DNA from: Cylicocyclus nassatus
Taxonomy: Eukaryota > Nematoda > Chromadorea > Rhabditida > Strongylidae
DNA: 64,000 nucleotides
Assembly (NCBI GenBank): GCA_958299035.1
Contig: CATQJL010000001.1
Location: forward strand, 28,313,521-28,377,520
Direction: 5' to 3'
Shown here: one piece after another, positions 46,393 through 58,497 of the stretch
Position numbering within the stretch: the stretch's first letter is position 1
Layout: each line of letters begins with the position of its first letter
Made by a program: the position numbers and the translations under genes
Notes under the pieces: model-generated
The model's database searches: none
Seen by the model: only the letters and a program-made list of their open reading frames with translations
What the model was told of the DNA's origin: nothing

Positions 46393-46789
46393 GATCAGAG
46401 AAGAGAAAATGACATAAAGCAGATATAAAAAGCAAAAGAAACTGCTGAAAACCGGATAAAAACGCTGCAATGAGGCTTAAAATCTTTCATTTGGCGGCTT
46501 TTCAAAGTGCAAGTTTTCGCTTTAGGACCAGAAATTCGCAACACGGGGTTTTGATTTTTGATGCGTCCTTTAAATTTTTATCCCGCATTGACGTTCCTGT
46601 TTCCTGGCACGCTGTCTGTATTGTTGCGCTTATTGTTCTGAGCCACAATCGCCCAAGCTGGAAAAAAATCGATGCGAAAGCAATGAAACAGAACAAGGTA
46701 AAGAAAAACGCACTTTTTACGATTTTTCGCAAAAAAATCCACAATAATCAAAGAGATAAAGGCTGGGTGGTTGAACAGAACATTATGAA

Positions 46790-47150
46790 CAGAAGCAAGA
46801 TCTATAGAATGCATGAAAAAACCGCGTGGAAATAGTTAAACTAGGAGAAGAACAAGAGATTTTCGAAAACAAGTTTTTGCCGGATTTCTCGATCAAATCA
46901 AAAAATTTGGTTCTGGGACGTTTTCAGCGTGAAAATAGAGATCAAGACTTCAAAATGATATATAGCTTGCTAAAATTGGGTTCGAAACAGCGAAGAAAAG
47001 GGTACCAGAACCAAATGCCCCGCGCCCCGCGTTTGGGGTAACGAGGTAACGCGCAGCGCGCGGAGACGCAGACGAGCAGCGGAGACAGACCAGAGCCGAC
47101 GGGGCATTTGGCTCAGGTCGTAGATCTCCGCAGGGTCTCAACGAAACCCT
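46790..47150. repeat. Repeat family R17/R47, uninterrupted copy
   Basis: It aligns with 16,980-17,133 plus 17,686-17,890 and so shows the empty site of the mariner MITE there. The GC-rich part has GCGCAGCGCGCGGAGACGCA and CGGGGCATTTGGCTC. Confidence 0.65.
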
Positions 47151-47542
47151 GCAACATCATATATCATTCTGATCGCCATGACACGATGACGAGAATCGAC
47201 AACGTCCCAGTCATTCAAAATCACTCATTAACGAGATAGACCAGCGTTTTTGTGTGCGACTTTCTGCGCAAGATTTAAGCGCAGTTTCTCGTCCCTATTT
47301 AACTCCAAAGCTTTTTCAAATTTCTGAAACTCAATTTGGTTCAAATGAGAGGTTAATTAAAAAATTTTGTTTTGAATTCTGGCGAAAATCCCACAGAAAC
47401 ATTTTTTTAAAAGTAAAAGGCTATGAAGACGCAAATTCCCGGTTTCGCTGAGATAAGCTAGAGATATTCCCTATATTTGCTTCATTAACATTCGTTCCGA
47501 TATAATCAGGATAATAACAGAAGTGACTTCTGTTTTTTTTTT

Positions 47543-47590
47543 CCAGGTGAAGGTTGTGTCCCCTCATAACCCCCAAAGTGAAGGTTACCA
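47543..47590 (+). repeat. Paired GTGAAGGTT boxes, isolated
   Basis: CCAGGTGAAGGTTGTGTC and CCAAAGTGAAGGTTACC, 30 bp apart, parallel the pair at 13,168-13,214. Confidence 0.45.
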
Positions 47591-48650
47591 GAGTAGTGAC
47601 TCTATGTATCGAGGGTATGCTGGTAAGTGTAAGTTGTAAATCGAATAGTAACGGGAGGAGGTCGCTACGTGTTTTGCTTCCACCCCTACGCAGGCGAGGT
47701 GTAAAATTAAGCCAAATAGAGTCTAGTTTATGCCTCGAAAGAGCATTCGACAGTGACATAGCTGTGCAACAAAGAGTATTTGGAAGACTGGTATGCTTGA
47801 AGCACGATTTCGCCAATATTGCATGTGGTATATGCTAGCAGCAAGACTTCACCATCAGAAACTTTTTAGGGGGTGCGCGAGAACTGGGGAAACGGCTTAT
47901 TTAGAAGTGTAGATTAAATTTTGCAGATTACCCTTATGACCAACTAACTTAAAAGACACTTCATCTTTCAACAGTAGCGTACCACCAGATTTGGTATGGG
48001 ATTTTGAGAGATTTCAAAGATTTCAACAGGAACTTCTTTTTATGCCGATGCCCAAGTTGCCCTACGCGGAGAAAAGTAGACTAAATTGGCACACGGAGCG
48101 CGTTTCGGCGCACGAGAAGTATTGAAGTCTAATAGAGTTTCAGGTTAGACTAGCACCTATTTTCTGATATTCTATTATGGCAAAACAGCTTTAACGTTTA
48201 GTATGGGACTAATGACGAGGACGTTCGAGCTTGGCTTAAACGCATTGCCTTTATTGCGCAACAGACTTCGTAGATATCTTCTCAACTGATAAAAACTTTT
48301 GCCATCTCGAGAAACAAAAGTTAATTATGCGCGTGATTAAAAATACTTTACTAAGTAAAAAAGGACTCGTGACCCGTTGATATGAATTTATTGTTAACTA
48401 GCCATACCTCTTGTATCTTTTCCTCTTATACAAAACAGTAACATGATAACTGACAGTAACATTATTGGAAACTCCATCTGAAATGTGAAAACATAAGCAA
48501 ATGTATTTACACACGGATTTCTCCGTGAATGAATAAACATATTAGTCGAGTATTAGCAGGACATATGCAAGAGTTAAAGCCTGGTGCAGGAGAAGTAAAG
48601 TGCCCTAGTAGAAGAAGAGTGGGGAATTTTGGTAACTTAAAAACGTTCCA
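47591..48650. other. Unassigned region
   Basis: AT-rich; no supported exon or repeat end. Confidence 0.3.
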
Positions 48651-48654
48651 TTAA

Positions 48655-49101
48655 AGGCAGTGTCCGGGCAAAAACTCATTTTGAGATTTTGTGCTTTTAC
48701 GGGCCTATTCGCTATGCTGAATCCGAAAATCCACATTGGAAAGCGCGAAAACGGCGAAAAAGGGCTCTAGTGTAGGAGTAAAATCAAAAAGGGGTGGGGT
48801 CCTCCTCACGGTGAGTTCACGGTCCCAGCTTCCGGAGCGATCCTCCGATTTCAGGTCAGGCATACGCACTTGGTCTGTGGAGATGATGTCAGGACGGTTG
48901 GCGGGATTAAAAAGATCGCTCCGGAAGCTGGGAACGTGAATTCATCGTGAGGAAGACCCCGCCCCCTTTTGATTTTACTCCTATGCTAGAGCCCTTTTCG
49001 CCGTTTTCGCGCTTTCCAGTGTGGATTTTCGGATTCAGCATGGCGAATAGGCCCGGGTAAGCACAAAATCTCAGGATCGACTTTTTGCCCGGACACTACC
49101 T
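48655..49101. mobile_element. TTAA-flanked foldback MITE, AGGCAGTGTCCGGGC
   Basis: AGGCAGTGTCCGGGCAAAAA on the left and TTTTTGCCCGGACACTACCT on the right, with TTAA at both edges (48,651-48,654 and 49,102-49,105). The arms run about 190 bp. TTAA targets are typical of piggyBac-type transposases, so one may have moved it; no such gene is seen here. Confidence 0.82.
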
Positions 49102-49105
49102 TTAA

Positions 49106-51099
49106 GGCATTATTGCAATTCAAGCGGTTGAAGAAGGTTATAAGAACGTTTTCAACGCTTTAAAGATTGAAATCAAATTTTTGAAGAAGATCATTATGTT
49201 ATCGACAAAGGCGCAGGAAAGTATGAAGTGGCCTTGCATTGGTCGAAGCAACGCAATTCTGCTTAATCAGCCTGACATTTAAACAGTAAGCCCTTACTTT
49301 CTCTCAGAAACCTTGTTGTAGTAAACACTTCTTCCTACAATCTAATTGGCATGCCATCTTGTTGGTAACTTACGGTGTAGTGAGAGAGTATCAGAAGAAG
49401 AAGACATTTCTAAGCCAAGCATGCCTGGGTCCTTGGTTCACTTCAATCATGTTACTTTCGCTCGCATTGCTCGATTTTTCTATAGTGTAAAAAACCTATA
49501 TGATGTTAGCAACATTACAACACGTACTAATGATCTCATACAAGGGCTAGAGTACGTTGGTGATAGGCCCGCTCGCGCAGATATATACCACACATAGAAC
49601 CATCAAGTCAATCATAGCTCGTAGTCGATGGCAATCCTGGCAACAGATGTCATGCATCCCCTCCCTCAATGGCAAATGAGCGGTGGCACACCATTGAGAG
49701 TCGTTAGGATATGCATTGGAGGGAAAGGGCGGTGACTGAATTTGTTGTTTTGATGAAACTTCGACCTCAACAACACAACTATCTCTCGAAATTTTTATCG
49801 CAAAACACTAGAAAGAGAAAAAGTAATGATTGTTTATAGTGATAGAACCACAATAAACCGTTTGAGCCTTTCCAGCTCGAATTAACAGGTTGATCAATGC
49901 ACGCTTTTCTAACTTCTCTTTCTCAAAACTGATCTTTGAAGGGAGAAAATATTTTGCTGATAAAATATGTGCGAGTCCGCTTCTTCCAGTTTTCTACAAT
50001 CCAGAGTCCTATGTCTTCATAGAAAAGATTCTGAACTAGAAATATCTACCCTACTATGAGTTAAGAGTTGCTTCAAAAAGCACGCGTATTGTTGTGAAAT
50101 GTGCTACAAAATCCTTAGCACTATTAGATATTTGCTTAGCAGAAGAATTTCGACTCAACTTTGACCGATTGCTGGGAATATTTCATGCTGCAAAAATGGC
50201 AAAGTTTTTTGGGAAGAAAAAAATCAGAAAGTTTCGAAAAGGCAGTTCTGCGCACTTTTTAAAATGACGAAGAAAGTGAGTATATTCACTTTTTGCTGCT
50301 TAAAAAACCATTGGCCATATAATGAGCAAATTCGCGCCATGCTAGTATATTTAAACGTCGATCATGTTCTTTCGCTTGAGTGATTATAGGAAAGCATGTG
50401 TTGTATCGCTAAAGATCTGCTATTCGCGCTGGTTCCTTACGTTCGGTAAGGTATTTTGCAAAAAAATCACTGATTCGATCAGAAAACGTGTAGTTATAAG
50501 TCGGCTCAAAATTATCGATTTCAAGTATGACTAACTTTGCTACTCCCAATTCTCTCGCAAAGGCAGTCTTTATGCACGGGAGCAAATGACTTCAAGATAA
50601 TGGTCTGTAGTAAACTCCTATTCAACGCAACTCAGCGGGAGGCGGGCCTACGATTCACGTAGGACGCCTCACTCCGGGGACCGCCTTTTGGACATGATAA
50701 GCATGTATGTTTTTGAGAACGCAACTACAACTACTCAAGCAGTTGTGGTCGGACGGCTAAGTCACTGTTAACTCAGAGTGCGGCCAAGGTTCGGATGCTA
50801 GTGGAAACATTTTTGCTGCATTGCCGGGCAGTCTCTGTTAGCGGCCATTGTCGAAAAATCAACAATGAACACTATCAGAGACGCTTAGCAAACGAAGATA
50901 TAAAACAAGTTCACAACATTTTGACATGCATACTGGCAAAAAATCGCAATTTTCCGAAAATAGATAGAAAGATAAAGTTCCATTCTTTGCCCTCGAAGAG
51001 GCTTAAAAAAATCAAGCAAGATTTTGCAAGAAAAACAAGAAATCTTTTTTGCCTATTTCCTTGCAGCTGATCATTGGTCCTCTCCCACTTTGGTCCCGA
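49106..51099. other. Mostly unassigned; one weak tRNA-like patch
   Basis: 50,736-50,808 (GGACGGCTAAGTCACTGTTA, CAAGGTTCGGATGC) vaguely resembles a tRNA-derived SINE head with a GTT anticodon-like loop. The fit to box B is poor. No gene is supported elsewhere. Confidence 0.2.
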
Positions 51100-51190
51100 G
51101 ATTGTGCAGTTTTGCACATTCTTGCACCTCAATAATACGTCAACTAAGCGTCTCGTGTTGCTCACGAGCAACCTACTCAGAAATTTGAAA
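51100..51190. repeat. Repeat shared with 62,290-62,375
   Basis: GTGCAGTTTTGCACATTCTT, CCTCAATAATA.GTCA and CTCACGAGCAAC.TAC recur in the same order at both places. Confidence 0.5.
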
Positions 51191-51321
51191 ACTCTTAGCG
51201 GGCGGCGTGAAGCCGCCACCAATCCCCACCAAAAGCCACCTCGCCTTATCGCTGCCACCGTGGATTCCCGCTGAATGCCATTTAGAGCATCCCTCTCAAT
51301 GCCATGTGACTTCCACCTTAA

Positions 51322-51782
51322 AGGCAGTGTCCGGGCAAAAACTCGATTTTGAGATTTTGTGCTTTTACGGGCCTACTTGCCATGCTGAATCCGAAAATCA
51401 ACATGGGAAAGCGCGAAAACGGCAAAAAAGGGCTTTAGCGCAGGAGGGAAACAGCAAGTGGGCGGGGCCCTCCCCACTGTGAATTCGCGCTCCCAACTTC
51501 CGGAGCGGTTTTCTCGAGTCCACTAGCCGCCTTAACATCGCTACCGGCCAAGTACGAATGATTGACTTGAAACTGGAAGCGAGAAAATCGCTCCGGAAGC
51601 TGGGAGAGTGAATTCACAGTGGGGAGGACCCCGCCCACTTGGAAGGTCACTAATTCCCTCTTGCGTTAAAGCCGTTTTTCGCCGTTTTCGCGCTCTCCAA
51701 TGTGCATTTTCGGGTTCAGCGTAACGAATAGGCCCAAGTAAGCATAAAATCTCAAAATCGAGTTTTTGCCCGGACACTGCCT
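51322..51782. mobile_element. TTAA-flanked foldback MITE, second good copy
   Basis: AGGCAGTGTCCGGGCAAAAA and its inverse are flanked by TTAA on both sides. Inner arms include CCAACTTCCGGAGCGATTTT-type sequence and the inverse CGCTCCGGAAGCTGG, as in the 48.7-kb copy. Frames of 70-116 codons here are arm sequence. Confidence 0.82.
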
Positions 51783-51917
51783 TTAATGCCGCTTTGTAGC
51801 AGCCCGCTTGACTGCCATTTAGAGCATCCCGCTCAATGCTATTCAGCAACTCGCTCCCCTCGTTTTTTTTGAGCTTGCTAATATTCAACACTTGGAGAAC
51901 CTAACCTTCGCTGATCT

Positions 51918-52067
51918 GCGGCGATATGCATCAATCTCCCGGTTCGAAAGCGGGCGATCATTTCCAATAGAAATCATACAGGGGTCGGGCGCCCAACCCG
52001 GCCGGGCAATCAGTTTCTATTGTAAATGATTGCCCGCTTTTAAAACGGGAGATTGATGCATACCGCC
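51918..52067. mobile_element. 150-bp foldback element
   Basis: GCGATATGCATCAATCTCCC pairs with GGGAGATTGATGCATACCGC. The arms continue through GCGGGCGATCATTT and CAATAGAAA, with a GC-rich loop. Confidence 0.75.
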
Positions 52068-52361
52068 CCTGGTCCTTCACGAACTACGACCCGTGGCGGT
52101 AGTGCGTTAATGACCTATCAGCTCGACTCGCTCTTTTCGGAATCTAATACTCCTTCCGCTCCTATGTCGGGGAGACAAGCGGTCTGAGAGTTCTTTTGAT
52201 CGTATCGTTCACAGATGCGAGTCATGCATTCAACATGGGGAAATCAGTGACCTGGAAAAATTCGCTGATAGTCACAGAAGCGGGGTTCGAGGGGGGGGGG
52301 GGGGAGGAGATGAGGGGTATTGATGGATAGATCGTGAAGAGCACTTTCATGGGTGCAACGT

Positions 52362-52914
52362 CTCAGAAAATCGCCGGGGGCAGGCGGTTCACAAACCCTC
52401 GCTTTTCTGCAAGTAAGCAAAATTTTGAGGCGTGGCCAGAACATCAGCGAGCGGTTCCGTGTTCTGCCAGCGAGCAGCAATACAAAATTTTCTGCAAGCG
52501 CTCGTCAAATAATCTCTTTCAGCGAGCGCGGGCTAAACTTTCATCAGGCGCAAGGACTCTTTTTACGCAGTTCCGGGCTTACGCCGAGGAAAGGTAACAC
52601 TCTACACAACAGAGGTATCATCGGTGGTCCAATTACCCGACTTTGGGATACATTCTCTCAGTGAGGTACCTATGGGCTGCGCGGTCCTTCACAAAGGACC
52701 GTGCGGCCCTCAACAATTTTTTATGTTCTCGCGGAAAGTTCGCAAGAAAGCGCCGCAACTAATCCATGAAAAGTCCGCGATTGTTCTCTGAGAATTTGTC
52801 TAAAATTTCGCCAACATTCCCTCAGATATCTGCAAGAGGATCGCAAGAAATCAGCGAACTATTTTTCCGCTGCGCGCCTGCCCAATCGCAGGGCCGCCTG
52901 CCCCTTTATCTGAG
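52362..52914. mobile_element. TIR element b, CTCAG family
   Basis: CTCAGAAAATCGCCGGGGGC on the left and GCCGCCTGCCCCTTTATCTG followed by AG on the right. It aligns with element a (15,106) and, inverted, with element c. It is intact across the site where c carries its composite insertion, near 52,660. Confidence 0.75.
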
Positions 52915-53732
52915 AAGAATGTGTCTGCCACACCTCCGGCAGACAGCTTATGTTACAACCTGTAATTATTTTGAAACGTTTTATGTATCAGTACAAGAAG
53001 ATACACATGAGGCTTGTGCGAGTGTTTAGAAGCAATTTAACCTGCTCAACCTCTTTTTTTCTCCATCGCAGAAACACGCGACAATGTGAAGAAAAGCCAT
53101 GGTGTTCAGAGGTTCCCAAATGCTTTTGTCAAATATCTAATTTGTAACTACGCATGTCCATAAGGCACAAGGGCAAATCTTCTGGAGCGAATATTGTTGA
53201 CAGTTAACGAAGCATCTGGTAATCTCCGTATCACCTTTTATTGCAGAAAACCCTTACTGTAAAATAGGTACATAGGTTTTTTTTATCAGAGGAGAAGCCC
53301 GGCAGCGAAACACCGTTATCACTTTGAATCGTATGAACAAGGTTAGGATGAAGCAAAATCCTCACAAAAGTCAAGTGCGCGTTCTCGACAATACTGTAGG
53401 ATCATTCTATTAAAAGCAAAGACTGTTACATACTGCATCTGTCTTCCTTCATGCATAACCGTAACTATGCAGGGTATGAATCAAAATGGGAATTACTAAC
53501 ATGCAAACTTTCGTTGTTATGCCATTTTGCTTGTCGGGGTGTCGAACTGATTTTGCTGGAAACACTCAGACGCTTGCATCGACCGGCAATCGCGCAAATA
53601 CCGGCCGATGAGGGTGGTGTCAATTTCACTCAGCCCCAAAGGTACGAATATCTTCCGATATACTCAGACAATAACTCAGACGAGCGCAGTACCTTTAACG
53701 GGTGGGCGATCATGCCTCTCGCCGTAGGTCCT
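52915..53732. other. Spacer; fragment of a second GC-rich family at its end
   Basis: 53,655-53,725 (CAGACAATAACTCAGACGAG) matches, inverted, 61,360-61,405. Otherwise no supported feature. Confidence 0.35.
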
Positions 53733-54392
53733 CTCAGTAATCGCCGAGGGCAGGCGGCCATGCATTTTACGGGGTGTATCCTATTATTTATGACTGTCAA
53801 TTGCGCGAACGCCGCGCGCGACAGGCTGGCAGTAATCAGTTGCGAAGGCTTTGGGTAGTCGACTCACAAGGCATACTATTTCATCTTTTGCAGTGGTTTT
53901 CTACCTCAAATTTTACTGCTTACTAAAAGTTTGGTCCCAAATTTTGTAAAAATGAAAAGATAGTGAACGGAAATATGGAAATTACTATATATCTGGTCAG
54001 AAAATGTGTAATTCTTGTTCAACATAGTAATGTGACCCCTAAACATTTCTTCTGGGACAATTGCTTTGGCCCTGCTGCCTCTCGTCCGGGTTGTAACGCG
54101 TAGCGGCAATTTCTGATTGACACCCACAAGTGATGCCCCCTCCCCCTAGTTTTATGGGCAGCGGACACCGGAAAAATAGTTCGCTGATTTCTTGCGGTCC
54201 GTTTGCGGATATTTGGAAGAATGCTGTCGAATAAACGAAAGCTGGGAAAACAATTGCGTCTTCTTCATAGATTAGTTGGGCGCAGTCGCCAAATTCTCGC
54301 GTACTCTCAGTGAGGATATGCAAAACTATTGAGGGCCGTACGTTCCTTGTGAAAAACGTACAACCGTGGGTACCTTCCTCTGAGAGAAAGTA

Positions 54393-54655
54393 CAATACCG
54401 CTCATAATTCGTCAAAAAAGTCGCCGGAGTGCGGCGGAGTGTGGCGGAGTGCGGCGCACTTCACCACACTCCGCCGCACTCCGGCGCACTGCGCCACACT
54501 TCACCACACTCCGCCGCACTCCGGCGCACTGCGCCACACTTCACCACACTCCGCCGCACTCCGGCGCACTGCGCCACACTTCACCACACTCCGCCGCACT
54601 CCGGCGCACTCCGCCGCAGTCCGGCGACTTTTTTGACGAATTATGAGCGGTATTG
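54393..54655. mobile_element. 263-bp TA-flanked MITE, left copy
   Basis: CAATACCGCTCATAATTCGT and its exact inverse end the element, with TA on both sides. The TIRs extend through GTCAAAAAAGTCGCCGGA. The interior is a 40-bp tandem repeat (CACACTTCACCACACTCCGC type), 3.75 units. It is identical to 57,144-57,406 base for base as I read it. Confidence 0.9.
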
Positions 54656-54657
54656 TA

Positions 54658-57141
54658 TGTAGAGCAGTCTGTTATGGAATTTTCGGAATTTTGCGATATT
54701 CAGGGAAATTTTGCACATTCTGTAAGCGGTATTGTACTCGACGTGCTAACAACATTTCTTATATTGTTTTGCTGCTGGTGGCACATTGTAGGATAGAATA
54801 TCTGCCAAATTACACGACCTTCGAATTTGAAAGACAATTCATGAGAAGGCGATTTTGTAACATCATAATCTGACGAACAATTCAAATAAAGATCTGTGCT
54901 AAGCATGGTCCGATAGAGGTGTTCACAAAGTTTTCAACTCACAAAAATTTGCAGACAATTTCCGCAACAGGTAGGGGAAAAGTGCAGGCGAAGTTGCGAT
55001 CTTGGTTGGTCCAGCTACTTCTATCTCACTTTAGCTTTACTGTAAGACTCTCTAGTGCAAAATAAATAGGATTTTCGTAAAGATCGGGACCAAAAACCAC
55101 TATGAGTGAAGTTTACAGTCAATCCGAGAACTTCAATATTTTAACCAAATCTTACGCCGAGGCCAAGAGTGAGGAGCGAGAGACCAAGAGCGCGCTATAT
55201 CAGTGTGTATTGCTTCTAAGAAGCTGGAAAAAATATGGTGTGTATAGGTATAAGAGAGGTGTCTAACATGATTTTTGGGGGAATTACGGAGCAACTTTGA
55301 GAGAGCCGATTTTACGGCCTGAGCATGCATGTTGGGGGGCTAATAACTCTGCGAATATTACAGCTACGGGGCTGGGGTTTGTTTTATTCGACAGATCTCT
55401 GAAAATATGATTTTTAGAGAGAAGGTCGTAGAATAACAAATTTCCATTAAAAGTGCCTAATTGACAGCCGAACTTGGGAAATCTGTCAATAAGGGCGATT
55501 TCGGCGCCTTATATCTCTAAGAGTTGCAGGGCTGGGGTAATCTCATGTGGCCATTGACATGTAGTTTTGGTAGCTCTATTTTTCTAGGGGTAGCTCGTGC
55601 TCACAGCTCCAGCGTAAGAGGCGCTATATAAAGGCGATAGTGCATATTTTGAATTTTATCTCCGCGGAGAGTAGGGATGACGGGCTGGGATAGCCATTCT
55701 TCAGTTTGTATTCGAGGGGGACACCACATATAAATCGGAGAAAATGTAGGGGCTCCGGCTGTGGGAGCCTATCTATGAACCTTCCCGGACTTGAAAAAAA
55801 AAAACATAGACACGCGATTTTTCCTCTTTCTCCCCCCCCCTTTCTCTCTCCCCCCTTATTTTTCCCTCTCTCTTTATTACCGCTTCGTGTACAGTTTTCC
55901 CGCGGCCATCCGGACCTGGTTAGGGGCTGAAAACGGCTAAAAAAGGGGGTAAATCGGGCTAGAAAAACGCGATTTTCGCTTATTTTTTCTTAATTTTTCT
56001 TATTTTCTTCAACTTCGATCGTGACGTGGGGTATAAAGTGGGCGGAGCTTGCTTGGAAAAGTTTAAGCTGTATAAAAGCACTGGAAATGAGCTTATTATG
56101 GAGTTTTTCGAATTTTTCGCTTAGTTTTTCAATAATTTTACCGATTTCCGAAATTTCGAAACCTCCAGAATATCGATTTTATCGATTTGTGCCGATTTTT
56201 GGGGTTTTGCAACCTTCAAAATATCGATTTTATCAATTTTGCCGATTTTTGGGATATCGATTTTCGTCAATTTTCGGGATTTTGCAACCTTCAAAATATC
56301 GATTTTATCAATTTTGCCGATTTTTGGGATATAGATTTTTGTCAATTTTCGGGATTTCGCAACCTTCAAAATGTCGATTTTATCGATTTTGCCGATTTTT
56401 GGGATATCGATTTTTGTCAATTTTCGGGATTTCGCAACCTTCAAAATGTCGATTTTATCGATTTTTGACAGTTTTCGGGATTTTGCAACCTCCAAAATAT
56501 CGATTTTCGCCAATTTTCGGGATTTCGCAACCTTCAAAATGTCGATTTTATCGATTTTGCCGATTTTTGGGATATCGATTTTTGTCAATTTTCGGGATTT
56601 CGCAACCTTCAAAATGTCGATTTTATCGATTTTTGACAGTTTTCGGGATTTTGCAACCTCCAAAATATCGATTTTCGCCAATTTTCGGGATTTCGCAACC
56701 TTCAAAATGTCGATTTTATCGATTTTGCCGATTTTTGGGATATCGATTTTTGTCAATTTTCGGGATTTCGCAACCTTCAAAATATCGATTTTCGCCAATT
56801 TTCGGGATTTCGCAACCTTTAAAATGTCGATTTTATCGATTTTGCCGATTTTTGGGATATCGATTTTTGTCAATTTTCGGGATTTCGCAACCTTCAAAAT
56901 ATCGATTTTCGCCAATTTTCGGGATTTCGCAACCTTCAAAATGTCGATTTTATCGATTTTCGCCAATTTTCGGGATTTTGCAACCTCCAGAATGTCGATT
57001 TTATCGATTTTTGAGGTTTGATAGTTCTCTAGGCTCAAAATATCGATTTTATCGCTGTTTAGCTGTGAACTGTAAGCCCCGCCCACTTTTTGATGTTATT
57101 ATACACCTAATATATGTATATTTCCTTCCACTCACTTCATA
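54658..57141. other. Cargo between two identical MITEs
   Basis: About 2.48 kb. It contains a short AT-rich part (54,660-55,000, with an AATAAA near 54,886), moderately GC-rich non-coding sequence (55,100-55,780), a pyrimidine tract (55,808-55,880) and the 75-bp satellite (56,135-57,050). No transposase, RT or other recognisable gene is present. Confidence 0.7.
56135..57050. repeat. 75-bp satellite-like tandem array
   Basis: Units such as GGGATTTCGCAACCTTCAAA, then TCGATTTTATCGATTTTGCC and GATTTTTGTCAATTTTCGG repeat about 12 times, with shortened variants (TTGACAGTTTTCGG, TCGCCAATTTTCGG). Because 75 is a multiple of three, both strands stay open for 300-460 codons; I regard these frames as fortuitous. 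Confidence 0.92.
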
Positions 57142-57143
57142 TA

Positions 57144-57406
57144 CAATACCGCTCATAATTCGTCAAAAAAGTCGCCGGAGTGCGGCGGAGTGTGGCGGAG
57201 TGCGGCGCACTTCACCACACTCCGCCGCACTCCGGCGCACTGCGCCACACTTCACCACACTCCGCCGCACTCCGGCGCACTGCGCCACACTTCACCACAC
57301 TCCGCCGCACTCCGGCGCACTGCGCCACACTTCACCACACTCCGCCGCACTCCGGCGCACTCCGCCGCAGTCCGGCGACTTTTTTGACGAATTATGAGCG
57401 GTATTG
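57144..57406. mobile_element. 263-bp TA-flanked MITE, right copy
   Basis: Identical in length and sequence to the left copy and in the same orientation. TA at 57,407-57,408 joins directly to the resumed element c sequence (TTCCAAACTCGGGTAATT). Confidence 0.9.
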
Positions 57407-57694
57407 TATTCCAAACTCGGGTAATTGAACCATCAGTGATACCTGTGTTATATAGAGTGTTACCTTTGCTCGGTGTACGCCCGAAACTGCGTAAAAAGAG
57501 TCTGAGCGCCTGCTGAAAGTTTGGCCCGCGCTCGCTAAAGAGATTTGACGAGCGCTTGCAAAAAATTCTGTATTGCTGCCCGCTGACAGAACACAGAAGT
57601 ATTGCTGGCTGATGGTTTGGCCACGCCCTAAAATTTTGCTGGCTTGCAGGAAAACGCGAGTTTGCGGACTGCCTGCCCTCGACGATTATCTGAG

Positions 57695-58497
57695 CGCTCG
57701 GACAATGAAGCGGTCTAGCGAAATACCTTGAGCATGCAGCTAACTCTGCCTCTCCCCGCCTACCCGGCTATGCCACCCGCTGTTTACAGCACTCTACAGG
57801 TCTATATCCTGTTGCACGGCGGCAATAATGGAATGTTTTGCAAAAAAATACTCATTATAATTTGCTAACACATATTTTGATGGTCATTTTATTGAAAAAT
57901 AAAAGGTATAAGCAGCAACAAACACCCTCATATTACAAGGAGTACAATACAGATTACGATAGTTATATAAAATTTACTACGCAAAATATAAGGTGGAAGT
58001 TATCTGTGGTAGTTGCTGCCAATCTAGTTTACTTTGGTTAGAAGACCATACGATGAAGCAGAAACTTTCTGAAAGGAAACTGATTAGTGTAGGCAAAATT
58101 TCTAAATTTCTAAGGAGTGGAACCATGTAATAAGTGTCGTGGAGTCAGCTTGGTCGATTTTCAGTCGGATATCCAGGATTGTAGCGAATCTATGCGAAAC
58201 ACATCGATTAAATTCTGAAACGTCCCTTTCATTTATTACGTATCCTACTTCAAACTTCGTTCACCTCATATGTATTTCACTTGTCAACTCTGAAACTCGT
58301 GGAAACAGCACAACTCTGGCCATCTAACGTTTTCCGGAAGATATGTTTTCCGAAGTTGGTGCCACGAATCAGTCACTGAATATTTACATCTTAGCTCTTC
58401 GCATCACAAACTACCTTCATCTCCTATTTCTAACGTTACGTTCATGTGATTTTATGCGAGTCACTGTGAGTCTCTGACCATGTCTGATATATAATCA
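57695..58497. other. Unassigned region
   Basis: Short AT-rich frames only (57,838-58,041; 58,139-58,327). No splice-supported exon. Confidence 0.3.

Larger units (their letters stand above)
53733..57694. mobile_element. TIR element c, CTCAG family, with two nested insertions
   Basis: The left end CTCAGTAATCGCCGAGGGCA and right end GCCTGCCCTCGACGATTATC followed by TGAG belong to the same family as a and b, in inverted orientation. A first insertion of about 380 bp lies at about 53,770-54,150. A second occupies 54,391-57,408. Only about 560 bp is the element itself. Confidence 0.75.

Noticed and set aside
51541..51891. 116-codon minus-strand frame
   Set aside because: It is arm sequence of the TTAA MITE; a similar frame appears in the other copy at 48.7 kb.
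54310..54662. Three overlapping His/Thr/Ala-rich frames
   Set aside because: They are the 40-bp tandem interior of the 263-bp MITE in different phases; the same frames recur in the right copy.
56021..57397. 458-codon plus-strand frame and 321-codon minus-strand frame
   Set aside because: Both are produced by a 75-bp tandem repeat and the first runs on into a MITE. There is no codon-level sign of selection and no domain.
54393..57406. LTR retrotransposon reading of the two identical direct repeats
   Set aside because: The repeats have their own TIRs and TA edges, lack TG...CA ends, and no primer site, polypurine tract, gag or pol lies between them.
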